Assembly: GCF_001945395.1 (NCBI RefSeq)
Contig: NZ_MSXV01000055.1
Span: forward strand, 61,077 to 108,522
DNA: 47,446 bases
Direction of reading: 5' to 3'
Origin: Pseudomonas sp. PA15(2017)
Lineage (GTDB): Bacteria > Pseudomonadota > Gammaproteobacteria > Pseudomonadales > Pseudomonadaceae
Of the stretch, positions 9,014 through 17,977 are shown one piece after another. Each line of letters starts with the position of its first letter. The stretch's first letter is position 1. Both the position numbers and the translations under genes were made by a program. Below the pieces are notes generated by a model. It did not search any database and was not told the DNA's origin. It saw only the letters and a list, made by a program, of their open reading frames with translations.

Positions 9014-11547
9014 CAGGCACCTCCGAAAGCAGGTGGGAACAGGGCGATGGCAAAGTAGCTGACCCACAGCACGCCGAGGTTGTAGCCCCACAGTTGGGCG
9101 ACCACCAGAGGCTCGTAGGGCGACTCGCCGCTGACGTAGCCGATGCGTACGCGTAGTGCCTGCAGGGCACTCAGGGTGCTGGCGAGCAGCGCGTGGCCGA
9201 GGCTGTAGGCGAGCATCACGAAGATCACCGCATCATGGGCGCGCACGGTTGGCTCCAGTGAATCACTGAGCAGTGCGACCAGCAGCAGGGCGCCCTGAAT
9301 CAGGCCGACCACGGCCAGGCCGACCTGGCAAGCGAACAACCCGCGGGCATCGCCCTGGCGCAATCGGGAAAGTACCCGCCGGTGCCAGGGCGTGGCCAGG
9401 CTCAGCAGCAGCGCGGCGGCCAACAGCAGCCAGTGATTGAACACGGGTACATCTGGCACCAGCCAGTTCGGCGCCACCGTCCACAGGTAGAACCAGCCGA
9501 ACAGCAGCGACAGGTACAACGCGCCGTTGGATAGCAGCGTCACGCCCATGCCCCACAGGCCCGGCCCATCGCAGGTGCGCGAATGCAGCGGTGGCTCGCC
9601 GGGCTGGGTCTGGGCATCCGGCGCGGCCTTGGGGTGGGCGCCGTTTTCCCAGCTCCAGCGCAGCAGCACCACGATCGAGGCGAAGCAGGCGAGCAGCGCC
9701 AGCAGGTAGGTCTTGGCCAGCAGGCTCAGGCACAACACGGCGATGAAGCAGGCGGCGATGAATGGCAGCCAGCTGTTGCCGGGCAGATGGATGATCTCCC
9801 GCACCTTGCCGGTCAGCGGGTCGACGCCCCAGGTCTCGCGGCGGCCGTGGTCGATCACCGTCAGCGCGTGTTCGCCGCGGGCCATGCTTTCGCCCAGGTT
9901 CGGGTCGCGCCACAGCGGGTGGCGGTCGGTGACCTTGGCCAGGCTGACGAAGTTGTACGGGTTGGGTGGCAGGGCAGTGGCCCATTCCAGGGTGTCGGCC
10001 TGCCAGGGATTGTTGCCAGCGGGTTTGCCATAACGGTAATGCAGCAGCAGATCCAGCAGCAGGGTGGCGATGCCGATCACCATGATGAAGCTGCCGATCG
10101 ACGAGATCAGGTTGGGCATGTCCCAGCCCAGGCCGCTCTCGTAGGTGTACACCCGCCGTGGCATGCCCAGGAGGCCGGTCCAGTGCATGATCAGGAAGGT
10201 CATGTTGAAGCCGATGAACACCAGCCAGAAACCCCATTTGCCCAGACGCTCGGAGGCCATGCGCCCGGAAAAGTGCGGCAGCCAGTAGTACAGCCCGGCG
10301 ATCAGCGGGAACAGCATGCCGCCGATCAGCACGTAGTGGAAATGGGCGACCACGAAGTGGGTGTCGTGCACCTGCCAGTCGAATGGCACCAGTGCCAGCA
10401 TCACCCCGGTCAGCCCGCCGCACACGAAAATGATCAGAAAGCCCACCAGCCACAGCATCGGCACGTTGTAGCGCGGTTTGCCGAGCCACAGCGTGGCGAT
10501 CCACGAGAACACCTGAATCGCCGTGGGAATCGCCACCAGCATGCTCGCCGCCGAGAAGAACGCCTGGGCCAGTTGCGGAATGCCCACGGTGAACATGTGG
10601 TGCACCCACAGGCCGAAGCTGATGAAGCCGGTGCTCAGCACGCCCAGCACCACGGCGCGGTAGCCCACCAGCGGGCGGCCGCAGAACACCGGCAGCAGGG
10701 TGGAGACGATACCGGCCGCTGGCAGGAAGATGATGTACACCTCGGGATGGCCGAACAGCCAGAACAGGTGCTGCCACAGCAACGGATCGCCGCCGCGTGC
10801 CACTTCGAAGAATGGCAGGCCGGCGGCGCGCTCCAGTTCCAGCAGGATGCTGCCCAGGATCAGCGGCGGAAAGCCGATGACGATCATCATCGCCATGGTC
10901 AGGATGTACCAGGCGTAGATCGGCATCCTGTTCAGCGCCATGCCCTCGGCACGGGTGCGCAGGATCGACACCACCAACTCGACCCCGGCCGATACCGCGG
11001 AAATTTCCACGAAGGTGATGCCCAACAGCCAGAAGTCGGCGTTGATGCCCGGCGAGTGGGCGGCGCTGGACAGTGGCGTGTACATGAACCAGCCGGCATT
11101 GGGCGCCACGCCGAACAGCAGGCTGGAACAGATGATCAGCCCGCCGAACAGGTAGCACCAGTAGCCCAGCGCCGACAGGCGCGGGAACACCAGGTCCCGG
11201 GCGCCGAGCATCTTGGGCAGCAGGTATACCGCCAGGCCTTCCATCATCGGCACGGCGAACAGGAACATCATCACCGTGCCGTGCATGGTGAATACCTGGT
11301 TGTACATCTCCGGGCCCATGAACGCGTTGCCCGGCAGCGCCAGCTGGGTGCGGATCAGCATCGCCAGCAGCAGGCCAAAGATGAAGAATCCGAGGCCGGT
11401 GACCATGAAGCGCAGGCCCAGGGTGGTGTGGTTGACGATGGTCAGCGCCCGCCAGCCGCGCGGGTTGCCCCATACCTCGTTGAACTGGTCGTGCAGGGCA
11501 TCGGCGTCGGCCGTCTCGCGGCACTGGGTTTCGCGGCTGTCGTTCAT
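9013..11547 (-). CDS. Cytochrome c oxidase, fused subunits I and III (caa3 type)
   Basis: 844 residues, about the sum of subunits I and III. The first 530 residues are subunit I with all cofactor ligands. Haem a histidines are H89 (TMHGTVM) and H404. CuB ligands are H267 in GHPEVY (cross-link tyrosine Y271) plus H316/H317 in WVHHMF, and haem a3 is bound by H402 in VVAHFHYV. E269 in HPEVY marks an A1-type D-channel enzyme. After a linker, about residues 640-844 form a subunit III-like helical domain. The enzyme reduces O2 to water and pumps protons. It is the second gene of an operon, with a 4-nt overlap to subunit II upstream and an ATGA overlap to the small protein downstream. The layout resembles the alternative CoxMNOP-type oxidases more than the main pseudomonad coxBAC aa3 operon. 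Confidence 0.93.
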   Translation of the reverse strand: MNDSRETQCRETADADALHDQFNEVWGNPRGWRALTIVNHTTLGLRFMVTGLGFFIFGLLLAMLIRTQLALPGNAFMGPEMYNQVFTMHGTVMMFLFAVPMMEGLAVYLLPKMLGARDLVFPRLSALGYWCYLFGGLIICSSLLFGVAPNAGWFMYTPLSSAAHSPGINADFWLLGITFVEISAVSAGVELVVSILRTRAEGMALNRMPIYAWYILTMAMMIVIGFPPLILGSILLELERAAGLPFFEVARGGDPLLWQHLFWLFGHPEVYIIFLPAAGIVSTLLPVFCGRPLVGYRAVVLGVLSTGFISFGLWVHHMFTVGIPQLAQAFFSAASMLVAIPTAIQVFSWIATLWLGKPRYNVPMLWLVGFLIIFVCGGLTGVMLALVPFDWQVHDTHFVVAHFHYVLIGGMLFPLIAGLYYWLPHFSGRMASERLGKWGFWLVFIGFNMTFLIMHWTGLLGMPRRVYTYESGLGWDMPNLISSIGSFIMVIGIATLLLDLLLHYRYGKPAGNNPWQADTLEWATALPPNPYNFVSLAKVTDRHPLWRDPNLGESMARGEHALTVIDHGRRETWGVDPLTGKVREIIHLPGNSWLPFIAACFIAVLCLSLLAKTYLLALLACFASIVVLLRWSWENGAHPKAAPDAQTQPGEPPLHSRTCDGPGLWGMGVTLLSNGALYLSLLFGWFYLWTVAPNWLVPDVPVFNHWLLLAAALLLSLATPWHRRVLSRLRQGDARGLFACQVGLAVVGLIQGALLLVALLSDSLEPTVRAHDAVIFVMLAYSLGHALLASTLSALQALRVRIGYVSGESPYEPLVVAQLWGYNLGVLWVSYFAIALFPPAFGGA

Positions 11548-12512
11548 GGTTCGAGGCCCTCCAGCCAGGTGGCGATGGCCTGCAGGTGCTCGGCATCGAG
11601 GTCGTCGGTGAGCGGCATGCCGGTGCCCGGTTTCAGACGGCCATGCTCACGTATCCAGGTCAGCGTGGCGCCGGGCTCGTTGGCCAGCACGCCAGCGCCG
11701 AGTTGGCGGCGGCTGGGCAGATCGGTGAGATCCGGGCCACGGTTACCGGCACTGACGCCGGCCACCCGGTGGCACATCCCGCAGTGGGCGAGAAAGGTGT
11801 CGGCGGCCGGGCCTCGTATGGCGTCGACCTGCGGCTCTCGGCGCGCCTCGATCCAGGCCGCGAAGTCCTTTTCGCTATGAGCCTGCACGTCGAGCACCAT
11901 ATGGCTGTGCTGCGTGCCGCAGAACTCCGTGCACTGGCCGCGGAAGGTGCCCGGCCTGTCGGCCTGCAGGCGGATGTGGTTCTCGCGACCGGGGATCATG
12001 TCGATCTTGCCGCCCAGGCGCGGCACCCAGAAGGCGTGGATCACGTCGGCACTGCTGACGGTGATGTCGACCGGCCGGCCGGCCGGCAGATGCAATTGGT
12101 TGGCGGTCACCACGCCGCTGTCCGGGTAGCGCACCTCCCACCACCACTGATGGCCGATCACCTCGATCTGCAGCGGTCGCTCGCCAAGAAGCGGCAGCTG
12201 CATCATGCGCTGGCCCACCGGGATGCCGAACGCCAGCAACATAACGATGGTGACAGAGGGCAGCAGGATGCCGCCGCCGATCAACCAGCGCCGCTGGATA
12301 CGCCGGGCTTCGTCCGCCGAGTAGTCGCGCGGCTTGCGCCACAGGGCGTAGATCCACAAGGCGCTGACCACCACCAGCACCAGCGTGAAGAAGCCGCACA
12401 TCGCCCACCACAGCAGGGCGATATCGCGCGCTACCGGGCCGGCAGGAGCCAGAATCGATTGGTCACCACTGCACGCGGAGATAATCGGAACTGCTGAGGC
12501 GAGTGCGGTCAA
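11544..12512 (-). CDS. Cytochrome c oxidase subunit II with fused cytochrome c domain (lipoprotein)
   Basis: About 322 residues. The lipobox-like ISAC ends a short hydrophobic leader. Two membrane helices (DIALLWWAMCGFFTLVLVVV and the WLIGGGILLPSVTIVMLL region) precede the CuA cupredoxin domain with HQWWWEVRYPD, VIHAFWVP and the complete CuA motif CTEFCGTQHSHM. A C-terminal class I cytochrome c follows, with CGMCH haem attachment and a probable axial methionine in GTGMPLTD, so this is a caa3 enzyme. The start is uncertain. No ATG or GTG precedes the leader outside the divergent gene. TTG at 12512 gives a very short leader without a basic N-terminus, and an ATC six bases further upstream would give MKLTALAS. 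The end overlaps the next gene by 4 nt. Confidence 0.88.
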   Translation of the reverse strand: MTALASAVPIISACSGDQSILAPAGPVARDIALLWWAMCGFFTLVLVVVSALWIYALWRKPRDYSADEARRIQRRWLIGGGILLPSVTIVMLLAFGIPVGQRMMQLPLLGERPLQIEVIGHQWWWEVRYPDSGVVTANQLHLPAGRPVDITVSSADVIHAFWVPRLGGKIDMIPGRENHIRLQADRPGTFRGQCTEFCGTQHSHMVLDVQAHSEKDFAAWIEARREPQVDAIRGPAADTFLAHCGMCHRVAGVSAGNRGPDLTDLPSRRQLGAGVLANEPGATLTWIREHGRLKPGTGMPLTDDLDAEHLQAIATWLEGLEP

Positions 12513-12566
12513 CTTGATTAGGGCCGGGTATCCGCGACCTTCTTTCCAACCGACAGGGAGGCCGCC

Positions 12567-13025
12567 ATGGCTGAGCAACAAGAATCCATCATCAGTCGCG
12601 CCGCCATCGCCGGGCACCCGTTGCACCCGATGATGATCCACTTTCCGGTGGCCGCGCTGCTGGGCCTGGTGGCCACCGATTTCGCCTACTTCTGGACGAC
12701 CGACCCGTTCTGGGCGCGCGCCAGCTTGTGGCTGGCCGGCGTTGGCGCGGCGGGCGGCTGGATCGCCAGCATCGCCGGGATGATCGACCTGCTGACCGTG
12801 CGGCGCATCCGCCAGAAGATCAGCGCCTGGTGCCACGCCATCATCGCCGTGATGATGTTGTCCCTGGCGTCGCTGAACTGGATGCTGCGCTATCGCCACG
12901 GCGAGGACGGTTTCGAAATCTGGGCGTTCTACCTGTCGTTGTTCACTGCCGGGCTGATCGCCATCGCCGCGTATCTGGGCGGGCGTCTGGTCTATGAGCA
13001 TGCCGTGGGTGTCGACGTCGAGTAG
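12567..13025 (+). CDS. DUF2231-family membrane protein
   Basis: 152 residues with four predicted membrane helices. The N-terminal GHPLHPMMIHFPVA is the hallmark of the DUF2231 (COG4244) family of bacterial inner-membrane proteins of unknown biochemical role. Its two histidine-proline pairs suggest haem or metal contacts, which is inference. The ATG at 12567 follows AGGGAGG. It is divergent from the caa3 oxidase operon with only about 55 bp between starts, so the promoters must be packed closely or overlap, and a joint function in respiration or metal handling is possible. Confidence 0.85.
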   Translation: MAEQQESIISRAAIAGHPLHPMMIHFPVAALLGLVATDFAYFWTTDPFWARASLWLAGVGAAGGWIASIAGMIDLLTVRRIRQKISAWCHAIIAVMMLSLASLNWMLRYRHGEDGFEIWAFYLSLFTAGLIAIAAYLGGRLVYEHAVGVDVE

Positions 13026-13070
13026 GTCCGGCTGAGGCCCGCCTGCATTCATGGGTGGGTAGCTCCTGGT

Positions 13071-13484
13071 TCAGAAAGGTTTGGCGAGCACCAGCCACAG
13101 GGTGGCGGCAATCATGCCGAAGGTGATGCCGCCCAATGCCGCGCAGGCGACGGTCAGGGCAGGGCGGGGCTGGCGCTCGCATTGCAGGATCAGCAGGCCG
13201 CACAGTGCATGGCAGATGACCATCACCGCCACGGCAGTGAGCTTGGCCACCAGCCAGACGCCAAAGGTGCCGTCGCGCAGGAACAGCGCGGTGCCACTGC
13301 CGATGGCAATCAATGCAGCCGGTGTGGCGACCAGGGTGAAGGTCGTGCGGTTGAGCTCAGGATGGCCCAGGCGCTCGGTGCTCTCGGCGCCACGACAGCT
13401 CGCGGCGACCAGTGCGGGCAGGTACAGCAGGGTGCCGCACCAGGCGATCAGCGCGGTGAAATGCAGCAGTTTCAGCAGTGGCAT
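13071..13484 (-). CDS. CopD/HemJ-like four-helix membrane protein
   Basis: 137 residues with four hydrophobic helices (near 5-30, 50-68, 75-98 and 110-132). The N-terminal KLLHFTALIAWCGTLLYLPAL resembles the helix-1 signature shared by CopD-type copper proteins and HemJ-type protoporphyrinogen oxidases (conserved His near residue 8, then W and YLP). The histidine in helix 3 (MVICHALCG) could serve as a second ligand. It is shorter than typical CopD, and I cannot decide between copper handling and a haem-related role. It lies upstream of the caa3 genes on the same strand, but the divergent DUF2231 gene sits between them. Confidence 0.7.
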   Translation of the reverse strand: MPLLKLLHFTALIAWCGTLLYLPALVAASCRGAESTERLGHPELNRTTFTLVATPAALIAIGSGTALFLRDGTFGVWLVAKLTAVAVMVICHALCGLLILQCERQPRPALTVACAALGGITFGMIAATLWLVLAKPF

Positions 13485-13858
13485 CGGCGCCCTCCATTGC
13501 CAGTCGTCCTGAGGTCTGCCTGTGTGACTCTGGCGCGGGAAACCCGGTTCGACCTTTTCGCCGGGCGTGCGCGGCGGGTATCGGGGCTGCCGGCGAATTG
13601 CTGCGAGGCCCGTCGGCTGGGGCTTGCTGGCAGCCTGGCCAGCGTTGCGGGACGCCGTTGCAGCGACGCAGGTAAGTGCAGTTGTGTCACTGAATGTGTG
13701 GGCAATGTTGTCCGACCCGACAGGGTGTGACCCGTTGACCGGCGCGGCGCCGAGGCAGGCGTGGTAAACTTGGCTTCACCTCGCAGCCCTCGCAGCTGCT
13801 TACTGTCGCGCTGGCGGCAGCCACTTCCAGCTGGCCACCAGGCCGGGAGATCGGAACG
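13485..13858. other. 374-bp gene-free region upstream of moaA
   Basis: Several overlapping open frames occur but none has a family resemblance or a good ribosome-binding site. The moaA promoter should lie here. TGGTAAACT (13762-13770) is an extended -10-like element but has no well-spaced -35; TTGACC at 13735-13740 is too far at 24 bp. Nothing else is seen. Confidence 0.5.
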
Positions 13859-14854
13859 ATGCACACGACGCAGTTGGTCGATCCCTTTGGCCGACGCATT
13901 ACCTATCTGCGACTCTCTGTGACCGATCGCTGCGACTTCCGCTGCACCTACTGCATGAGCGAAGACATGGTGTTCGCGCCGCGCTCGCAGATCCTCAGCC
14001 TCGAAGAGCTGTACAACGTCGCCGATGCGTTCATCGGGCTGGGCGTCAAACGTATCCGCATCACTGGCGGCGAGCCGTTGGTGCGCAAGAACCTGCTGAG
14101 CCTATTGCACCGCCTGGGCCAGCGCCCCGAACTCGAGGATCTGTCGATCACCACCAACGGCTCGCAGCTTGCGCACATGGCTAGCGACCTGCGCGCTGCG
14201 GGCGTCACCCGCTTGAACGTCAGCCTCGATTCGCTGCAGCGCGAGCGCTTTGCCGCCTTCACCCGTCGCGACATGCTCGACCAGGTGCTGGCTGGCATCG
14301 ACGCGGCAGCCGCAGCGGGCTTCAAACGCATCAAGCTCAACAGCGTGGTACAGACCGGGCGCAACGACGACGAAGTACTGGGCCTGGTCGAATACGCCAT
14401 GGCCCGTGGCCTGGACATCAGCTTCATCGAAGAGATGCCGCTGGGCAGCGTGGTCAGCCATCAGCGCGAGCAGACCTTCTGCTCCAGCGAAGTGGTACGC
14501 GAACGCATCGAAACGCGTCATGCGCTGGTGCGCAGCAGCCATGTCACCGGTGGGCCGTCACGTTATTGGCAGGTCGGCGGCAGCGACACCCGCGTAGGCT
14601 TCATCTCGCCGCACAGCAACAACTTCTGCGGCGACTGCAACCGCGTGCGCGTCACCGCCGAGGGCAAGCTGGTGCTCTGCCTGGGCCACGACAACGCCCT
14701 GGATCTGCGCGGCTTGATGCGCGCCCATCCCGGCGACAGCGAGCGCCTGCGCGAGGCCCTGATCGGTGCGTTGCAGCTCAAGCCCGAACGCCACCACTTC
14801 GAGACCGATGAGCAGGTGCAGGTCATACGCTTCATGAGCATGACCGGCGGCTGA
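13859..14854 (+). CDS. moaA: GTP 3',8-cyclase (molybdenum cofactor biosynthesis)
   Basis: 331 residues. This radical-SAM enzyme, acting with MoaC, converts GTP through 3',8-cyclo-GTP towards cyclic pyranopterin monophosphate. The N-terminal radical-SAM cluster motif is C25-x3-C29-x2-C32, followed by TGGEPL for SAM binding. The second, GTP-binding cluster uses C257, C260 and C274 (FCGDCNRVRVT...LVLC). The C-terminal GG tail needed for activity in the family is present (SMTGG). Pseudomonads often carry more than one moaA, and no other moa gene is adjacent. The ATG at 13859 lacks a strong SD (CGGAACG). Confidence 0.95.
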   Translation: MHTTQLVDPFGRRITYLRLSVTDRCDFRCTYCMSEDMVFAPRSQILSLEELYNVADAFIGLGVKRIRITGGEPLVRKNLLSLLHRLGQRPELEDLSITTNGSQLAHMASDLRAAGVTRLNVSLDSLQRERFAAFTRRDMLDQVLAGIDAAAAAGFKRIKLNSVVQTGRNDDEVLGLVEYAMARGLDISFIEEMPLGSVVSHQREQTFCSSEVVRERIETRHALVRSSHVTGGPSRYWQVGGSDTRVGFISPHSNNFCGDCNRVRVTAEGKLVLCLGHDNALDLRGLMRAHPGDSERLREALIGALQLKPERHHFETDEQVQVIRFMSMTGG

Positions 14855-15051
14855 GCCGTTTCACTTTCTTCGCCTTTTCGTCATCCAGACGAGCGGTTCG
14901 CGCCCAGGCGGCGCGGGCCTTTGCCCATGGCCGATTGAGCGCCACCTGACCGACCCGCCAGAATTTGCCCTGAACCTCCGCAACCGGCGCTCACTCCACT
15001 TAAGGGAGCGGCCCATACGGGCTTTTTTCTGAAGCGACGAGGAGATTCAAA

Positions 15052-15501
15052 GTGGATAACAAAGACGTTATTTCGGTACTGAATGACCTGATCGAAACCA
15101 GCAAAGACGGCGAGAAAGGCTTCAGCGAGTGTGCCGAAGACGTGAAGGAGCCGCGCCTCAAAACCTTCTTCGTGCAGCGTTCGCAGGACTGCGCCGGCGC
15201 AGCCGCCGAGCTGCAGCAACTGGTACGTGGCCTGGGCGGCGACCCGGAAACCAGCTCCAGCGTTTCCGGGGCACTGCACCGCGGCTGGGTGGACCTCAAG
15301 TCGCTGCTGACCGGCAAGAGCGAAGAGGCCATTCTCAACGAGTGCGAGCGTGGTGAAGACGTCGCCCTGAAGGCCTATCGTGAAGCCCTGCAGAAAGACC
15401 TGCCGAGCAACGTTCGCGTCGTGCTCGAGAAGCAACTGCAAGGCGTGCAGCGCAACCATGATCAGGTCAAGGCACTGCGCGACTCCGCGCGTGCCAGCTG
15501 A
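15052..15501 (+). CDS. PA2169-family four-helix-bundle protein (DUF2383)
   Basis: 149 residues, largely helical and acidic, with the ferritin-like arrangement of the PA2169/DUF2383 family. It begins NKDVISVLNDLIETSKDGEKGF, and the repeated helices carry Glu and Cys residues. The role is unknown; relatives are often linked to stress or stationary phase. The start is GTG at 15052, supported by CGAGGAG 8-10 nt upstream. It is monocistronic, with a strong terminator 20 nt downstream. Upstream (14855-15051) I see only a weak GGCCCATACGGGC hairpin with a T6 run at 15011-15028. Confidence 0.85.
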   Translation: MDNKDVISVLNDLIETSKDGEKGFSECAEDVKEPRLKTFFVQRSQDCAGAAAELQQLVRGLGGDPETSSSVSGALHRGWVDLKSLLTGKSEEAILNECERGEDVALKAYREALQKDLPSNVRVVLEKQLQGVQRNHDQVKALRDSARAS

Positions 15502-15520
15502 TCGGCGCAGAGTTGAAACG

Positions 15521-15546
15521 AGGATGCCTGCGGGCATCCTTTTTTT
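15521..15546 (+). terminator. Rho-independent terminator
   Basis: GGATGCC (15522-15528) pairs with GGCATCC (15533-15539), with an extra A-T pair, followed by seven T residues. It ends the DUF2383 gene transcript. Confidence 0.9.
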
Positions 15547-15644
15547 ATGCCCGCAATTCATGAGCAGGCCCTGCCTCGGCAGGTCTCTTCAAGCCCAGTT
15601 TTACCGGCGCAGCCGACGTTGCAAAGGGATTCGAAGCAGCCGTC

Positions 15645-15663
15645 GATAATGGTTCTTAATGAC
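15645..15663. promoter_or_regulatory. Possible Fur box upstream of the iron ABC operon
   Basis: GATAATGGTTCTTAATGAC matches the 19-bp Fur consensus at about 12 positions, with the left half GATAATG perfect. It sits 90 bp before the binding-protein gene and overlaps a GATAAT that could act as -10. Support is moderate and by eye only. Confidence 0.45.
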
Positions 15664-15753
15664 GTTCCGTGGTGTCTTTGTTACCCTATGTTTCTGTTTT
15701 TGCCGCCGACGCCCGCCGTCCGTTCATCCGCGCAGTAAAAGGCTCGATCCTCC

Positions 15754-16899
15754 ATGACCATCCCCGCGCTTCTCGTCCGTACCACGGTCGCTCTGTGCCT
15801 GCTGTGCAGCGCTGCTGCCCAGGCCACCGACTACCCGCTCACCGTCACCGACCTGGCGGGCCGCCAGGTGACTATTGAACACGAGCCCAAACGCATCGTC
15901 CTGCAGGATGGACGCGATCTGTTCGGCCTGGCACTGCTCGACCGCGAAGACCCGTTCGCGCGCATCACGGTATGGAACAACATCATCAAGCGCTCCGATC
16001 CGAACACCTGGCAGGTCTTTCAGAAACGCTGGCCGCAGAGCGCCGGGCGGGCCACCGACATGCAGTTCGGTGACGAGGGCGACATGAACCTCGAAGCCGT
16101 GGTCGCCGGCAAGCCCGACCTGCTGGTGTTTCAGTTGCGCGCGCGTAAATCCCTGGAAGGCGCTGGCGTCGAGCGCAAGCTGGCGGCGCTGAAGATTCCG
16201 GCGATCTACGTCGACAGCGATCTGGATCCGGTGCCCAACGGCCAGCAGAGCGTGGCCCTGCTCGGCAAGGTGCTCAACCGCGAGGCCCGCGCCAGCGAGT
16301 ACCTGGATTTCTACAAGGCGCGCCTGGCGAAGGTCGACAAGCTGATCGCCGAGCAGGGCAAGCGCCCGCTGGTATTCGTCGAGGCCAAGGCCGGGCAGGG
16401 CGGCGCCAGCAGTTGCTGCTTCACTCATGGTGACGTGTACTGGGGCAAGCTGGTACAGGCGGCCGGCGGCGATAACCTCGGCAGCCAACTGCTGCCCGGC
16501 GTGACCGGCGACGTCACCCTGGAAACGGTGATCAGCAAGAAGCCCGACGTCTACGTGATGAGCGGCACCCAGTTCTCGGGCAGTGCCTCGATCTCGCCAC
16601 CCTTCGGCTTTGGCCCGACGGTGCAGCAGGCGGCGATCGACAAGGCCATGAAGCAACTGTTGCAGCGCCCCGGCATGCAGCAGTTGAGCGCGGTACAGCA
16701 CGGTCGCGTGTATGGCGTGTACCACCAGTTCTATGCCAGCGCCTGGAACATCCTGGCGGTCGAGTACCTGGCCCAGGCCTTCTACCCGCAAGCCGCTGCC
16801 GGCCTGGATCACGCCGCCAGCACCCGAGCACTGCTGAGCATGACCGGCCTTGGCGAGGTGCCCGCGATTCTGTTCGGCCAGGCGCCGGCCGGTGAGTGA
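15754..16899 (+). CDS. Iron/siderophore-type ABC transporter, periplasmic binding protein
   Basis: 381 residues with a signal peptide cut near AQA-TD (residue 24). It is a class III (FecB/BtuF-type) solute-binding protein: the TVTDLAGRQVTIEHEPKRIVL opening, then a DLLVFQL domain and a second lobe with LVQAAGGDNLGSQLLPGVTGD. A conspicuous SSCC pair (ASSCCFTHGD) lies in the second lobe. The likely ligand is a ferric siderophore, haem or another metal chelate, inferred from the family and the possible Fur box. Its stop overlaps the GTG start of the permease by 8 nt. No TonB-dependent receptor is next to it. Confidence 0.88.
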   Translation: MTIPALLVRTTVALCLLCSAAAQATDYPLTVTDLAGRQVTIEHEPKRIVLQDGRDLFGLALLDREDPFARITVWNNIIKRSDPNTWQVFQKRWPQSAGRATDMQFGDEGDMNLEAVVAGKPDLLVFQLRARKSLEGAGVERKLAALKIPAIYVDSDLDPVPNGQQSVALLGKVLNREARASEYLDFYKARLAKVDKLIAEQGKRPLVFVEAKAGQGGASSCCFTHGDVYWGKLVQAAGGDNLGSQLLPGVTGDVTLETVISKKPDVYVMSGTQFSGSASISPPFGFGPTVQQAAIDKAMKQLLQRPGMQQLSAVQHGRVYGVYHQFYASAWNILAVEYLAQAFYPQAAAGLDHAASTRALLSMTGLGEVPAILFGQAPAGE

Positions 16900-17977
16900 C
16901 CTGGCGGCCGCTGCGGCGCCGGTCGATGCCGGCTATCAACAGCGCTACGCCCGCGCGGTCTGGCAGCGCAGCCTGCTGCTGATCGGCCTGTTGCTGGTGG
17001 CACTGCTTGCCTTCGTCGCGGATCTCGTCGTCGGTTCTGGCACCCTGAGCTTCGCCGATGCGCTGCAAGGCCTGTTCATGCCGGACCAAGTGGATGACTC
17101 GACGCGGGTCATCCTCTGGGAACTGCGCATGCCGATGACGCTCATGGCGGTGCTGGCCGGCACCTGCCTGGCGCTGGCCGGGCTGATCATGCAGACGGTG
17201 CTCGACAATCCGCTGGCCGAGCCCTTCACCCTCGGCATTTCCTCGGCGGCGGGCTTCGGCGCGGCGCTGGCGCTGACCTTCAACCTGTCCCTGGCGCAAT
17301 GGCTGCCGGGTTTCGGCGCCGAGATGGTGGTGACGGCCAATGCCTTCCTGTTCTCGCTGCTCACCGTCGGCGTCATCCTGCTGCTGACCCGTGGGCAGAT
17401 CGGCCTGCAGGCCATCACCCTGCTGGGTATCGCCGTGCATTTCGTGTTCAGCTCGCTACTGGGCCTCGTGCAGTACGTGTCCAGCGTCGACCAGCTGCAG
17501 AGCATCGTGTTCTGGCTGATGGGCTCGCTGCTGCACGTGACCTGGAGCAAGGTCGCGCTGTGCGCCGCCATCGCCCTGGTCGCGGTGCCGCTGGTGCTGA
17601 TGCAGGCCTGGTCGCTGACTGCGCTGCGCAGTTTCGGCGAGCAGGCGGTGGTGTTCGGTATTCGCGTCAAGCGCGTGCGCACCAGCATGCTGGTGCTGGC
17701 CGCGCTGCTCGCCGGGGCGGTGACTTCGGTGGTCGGCATCATCGGTTTCGTCGGCCTGGTGGCGCCCCACGTGGCGCGCCTGCTGGTCGGCGAGGATCAG
17801 CGTTTCACCATCGGCGTGACCCTGGCCTGCGGGGTCATCTTCGTCACCCTGGCGTCGCTGGCCAGCAAGCTGATCGTGCCGGGCGCCGTGCTGCCCATCG
17901 GCATGGTCACCTCGCTGATCGGGCTGCCGTTCTTCATCATCTTGATCCTGCGCGACCGGAGGCTGACGTCCCGATGA
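16892..17977 (+). CDS. Iron/siderophore-type ABC transporter permease (FecCD family)
   Basis: 361 residues from the GTG at 16892, which overlaps the end of the binding-protein gene; no ATG gives a better start. About ten membrane helices are visible, with family marks LRMPMTLMAVLAGTCLALAG, DNPLAEPFTLGIS, GIIGFVGLVAPHVARLLVG and PGAVLPIGMVTSLIGLPFF. It should form a homodimeric channel in the inner membrane. Its end overlaps the ATPase start by 4 nt (ATGA). Confidence 0.92.
   Translation: MSDLAAAAAPVDAGYQQRYARAVWQRSLLLIGLLLVALLAFVADLVVGSGTLSFADALQGLFMPDQVDDSTRVILWELRMPMTLMAVLAGTCLALAGLIMQTVLDNPLAEPFTLGISSAAGFGAALALTFNLSLAQWLPGFGAEMVVTANAFLFSLLTVGVILLLTRGQIGLQAITLLGIAVHFVFSSLLGLVQYVSSVDQLQSIVFWLMGSLLHVTWSKVALCAAIALVAVPLVLMQAWSLTALRSFGEQAVVFGIRVKRVRTSMLVLAALLAGAVTSVVGIIGFVGLVAPHVARLLVGEDQRFTIGVTLACGVIFVTLASLASKLIVPGAVLPIGMVTSLIGLPFFIILILRDRRLTSR

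Noticed and set aside
9583..11880. A 765-codon open frame on the plus strand across the oxidase genes
   Set aside because: Antisense to clear oxidase coding sequence with all cofactor ligands; the product is low-complexity His/Gln/Arg.
13472..13864. Open frames upstream of moaA on both strands
   Set aside because: Arg/Pro-rich shadow-like products; region better explained as intergenic.
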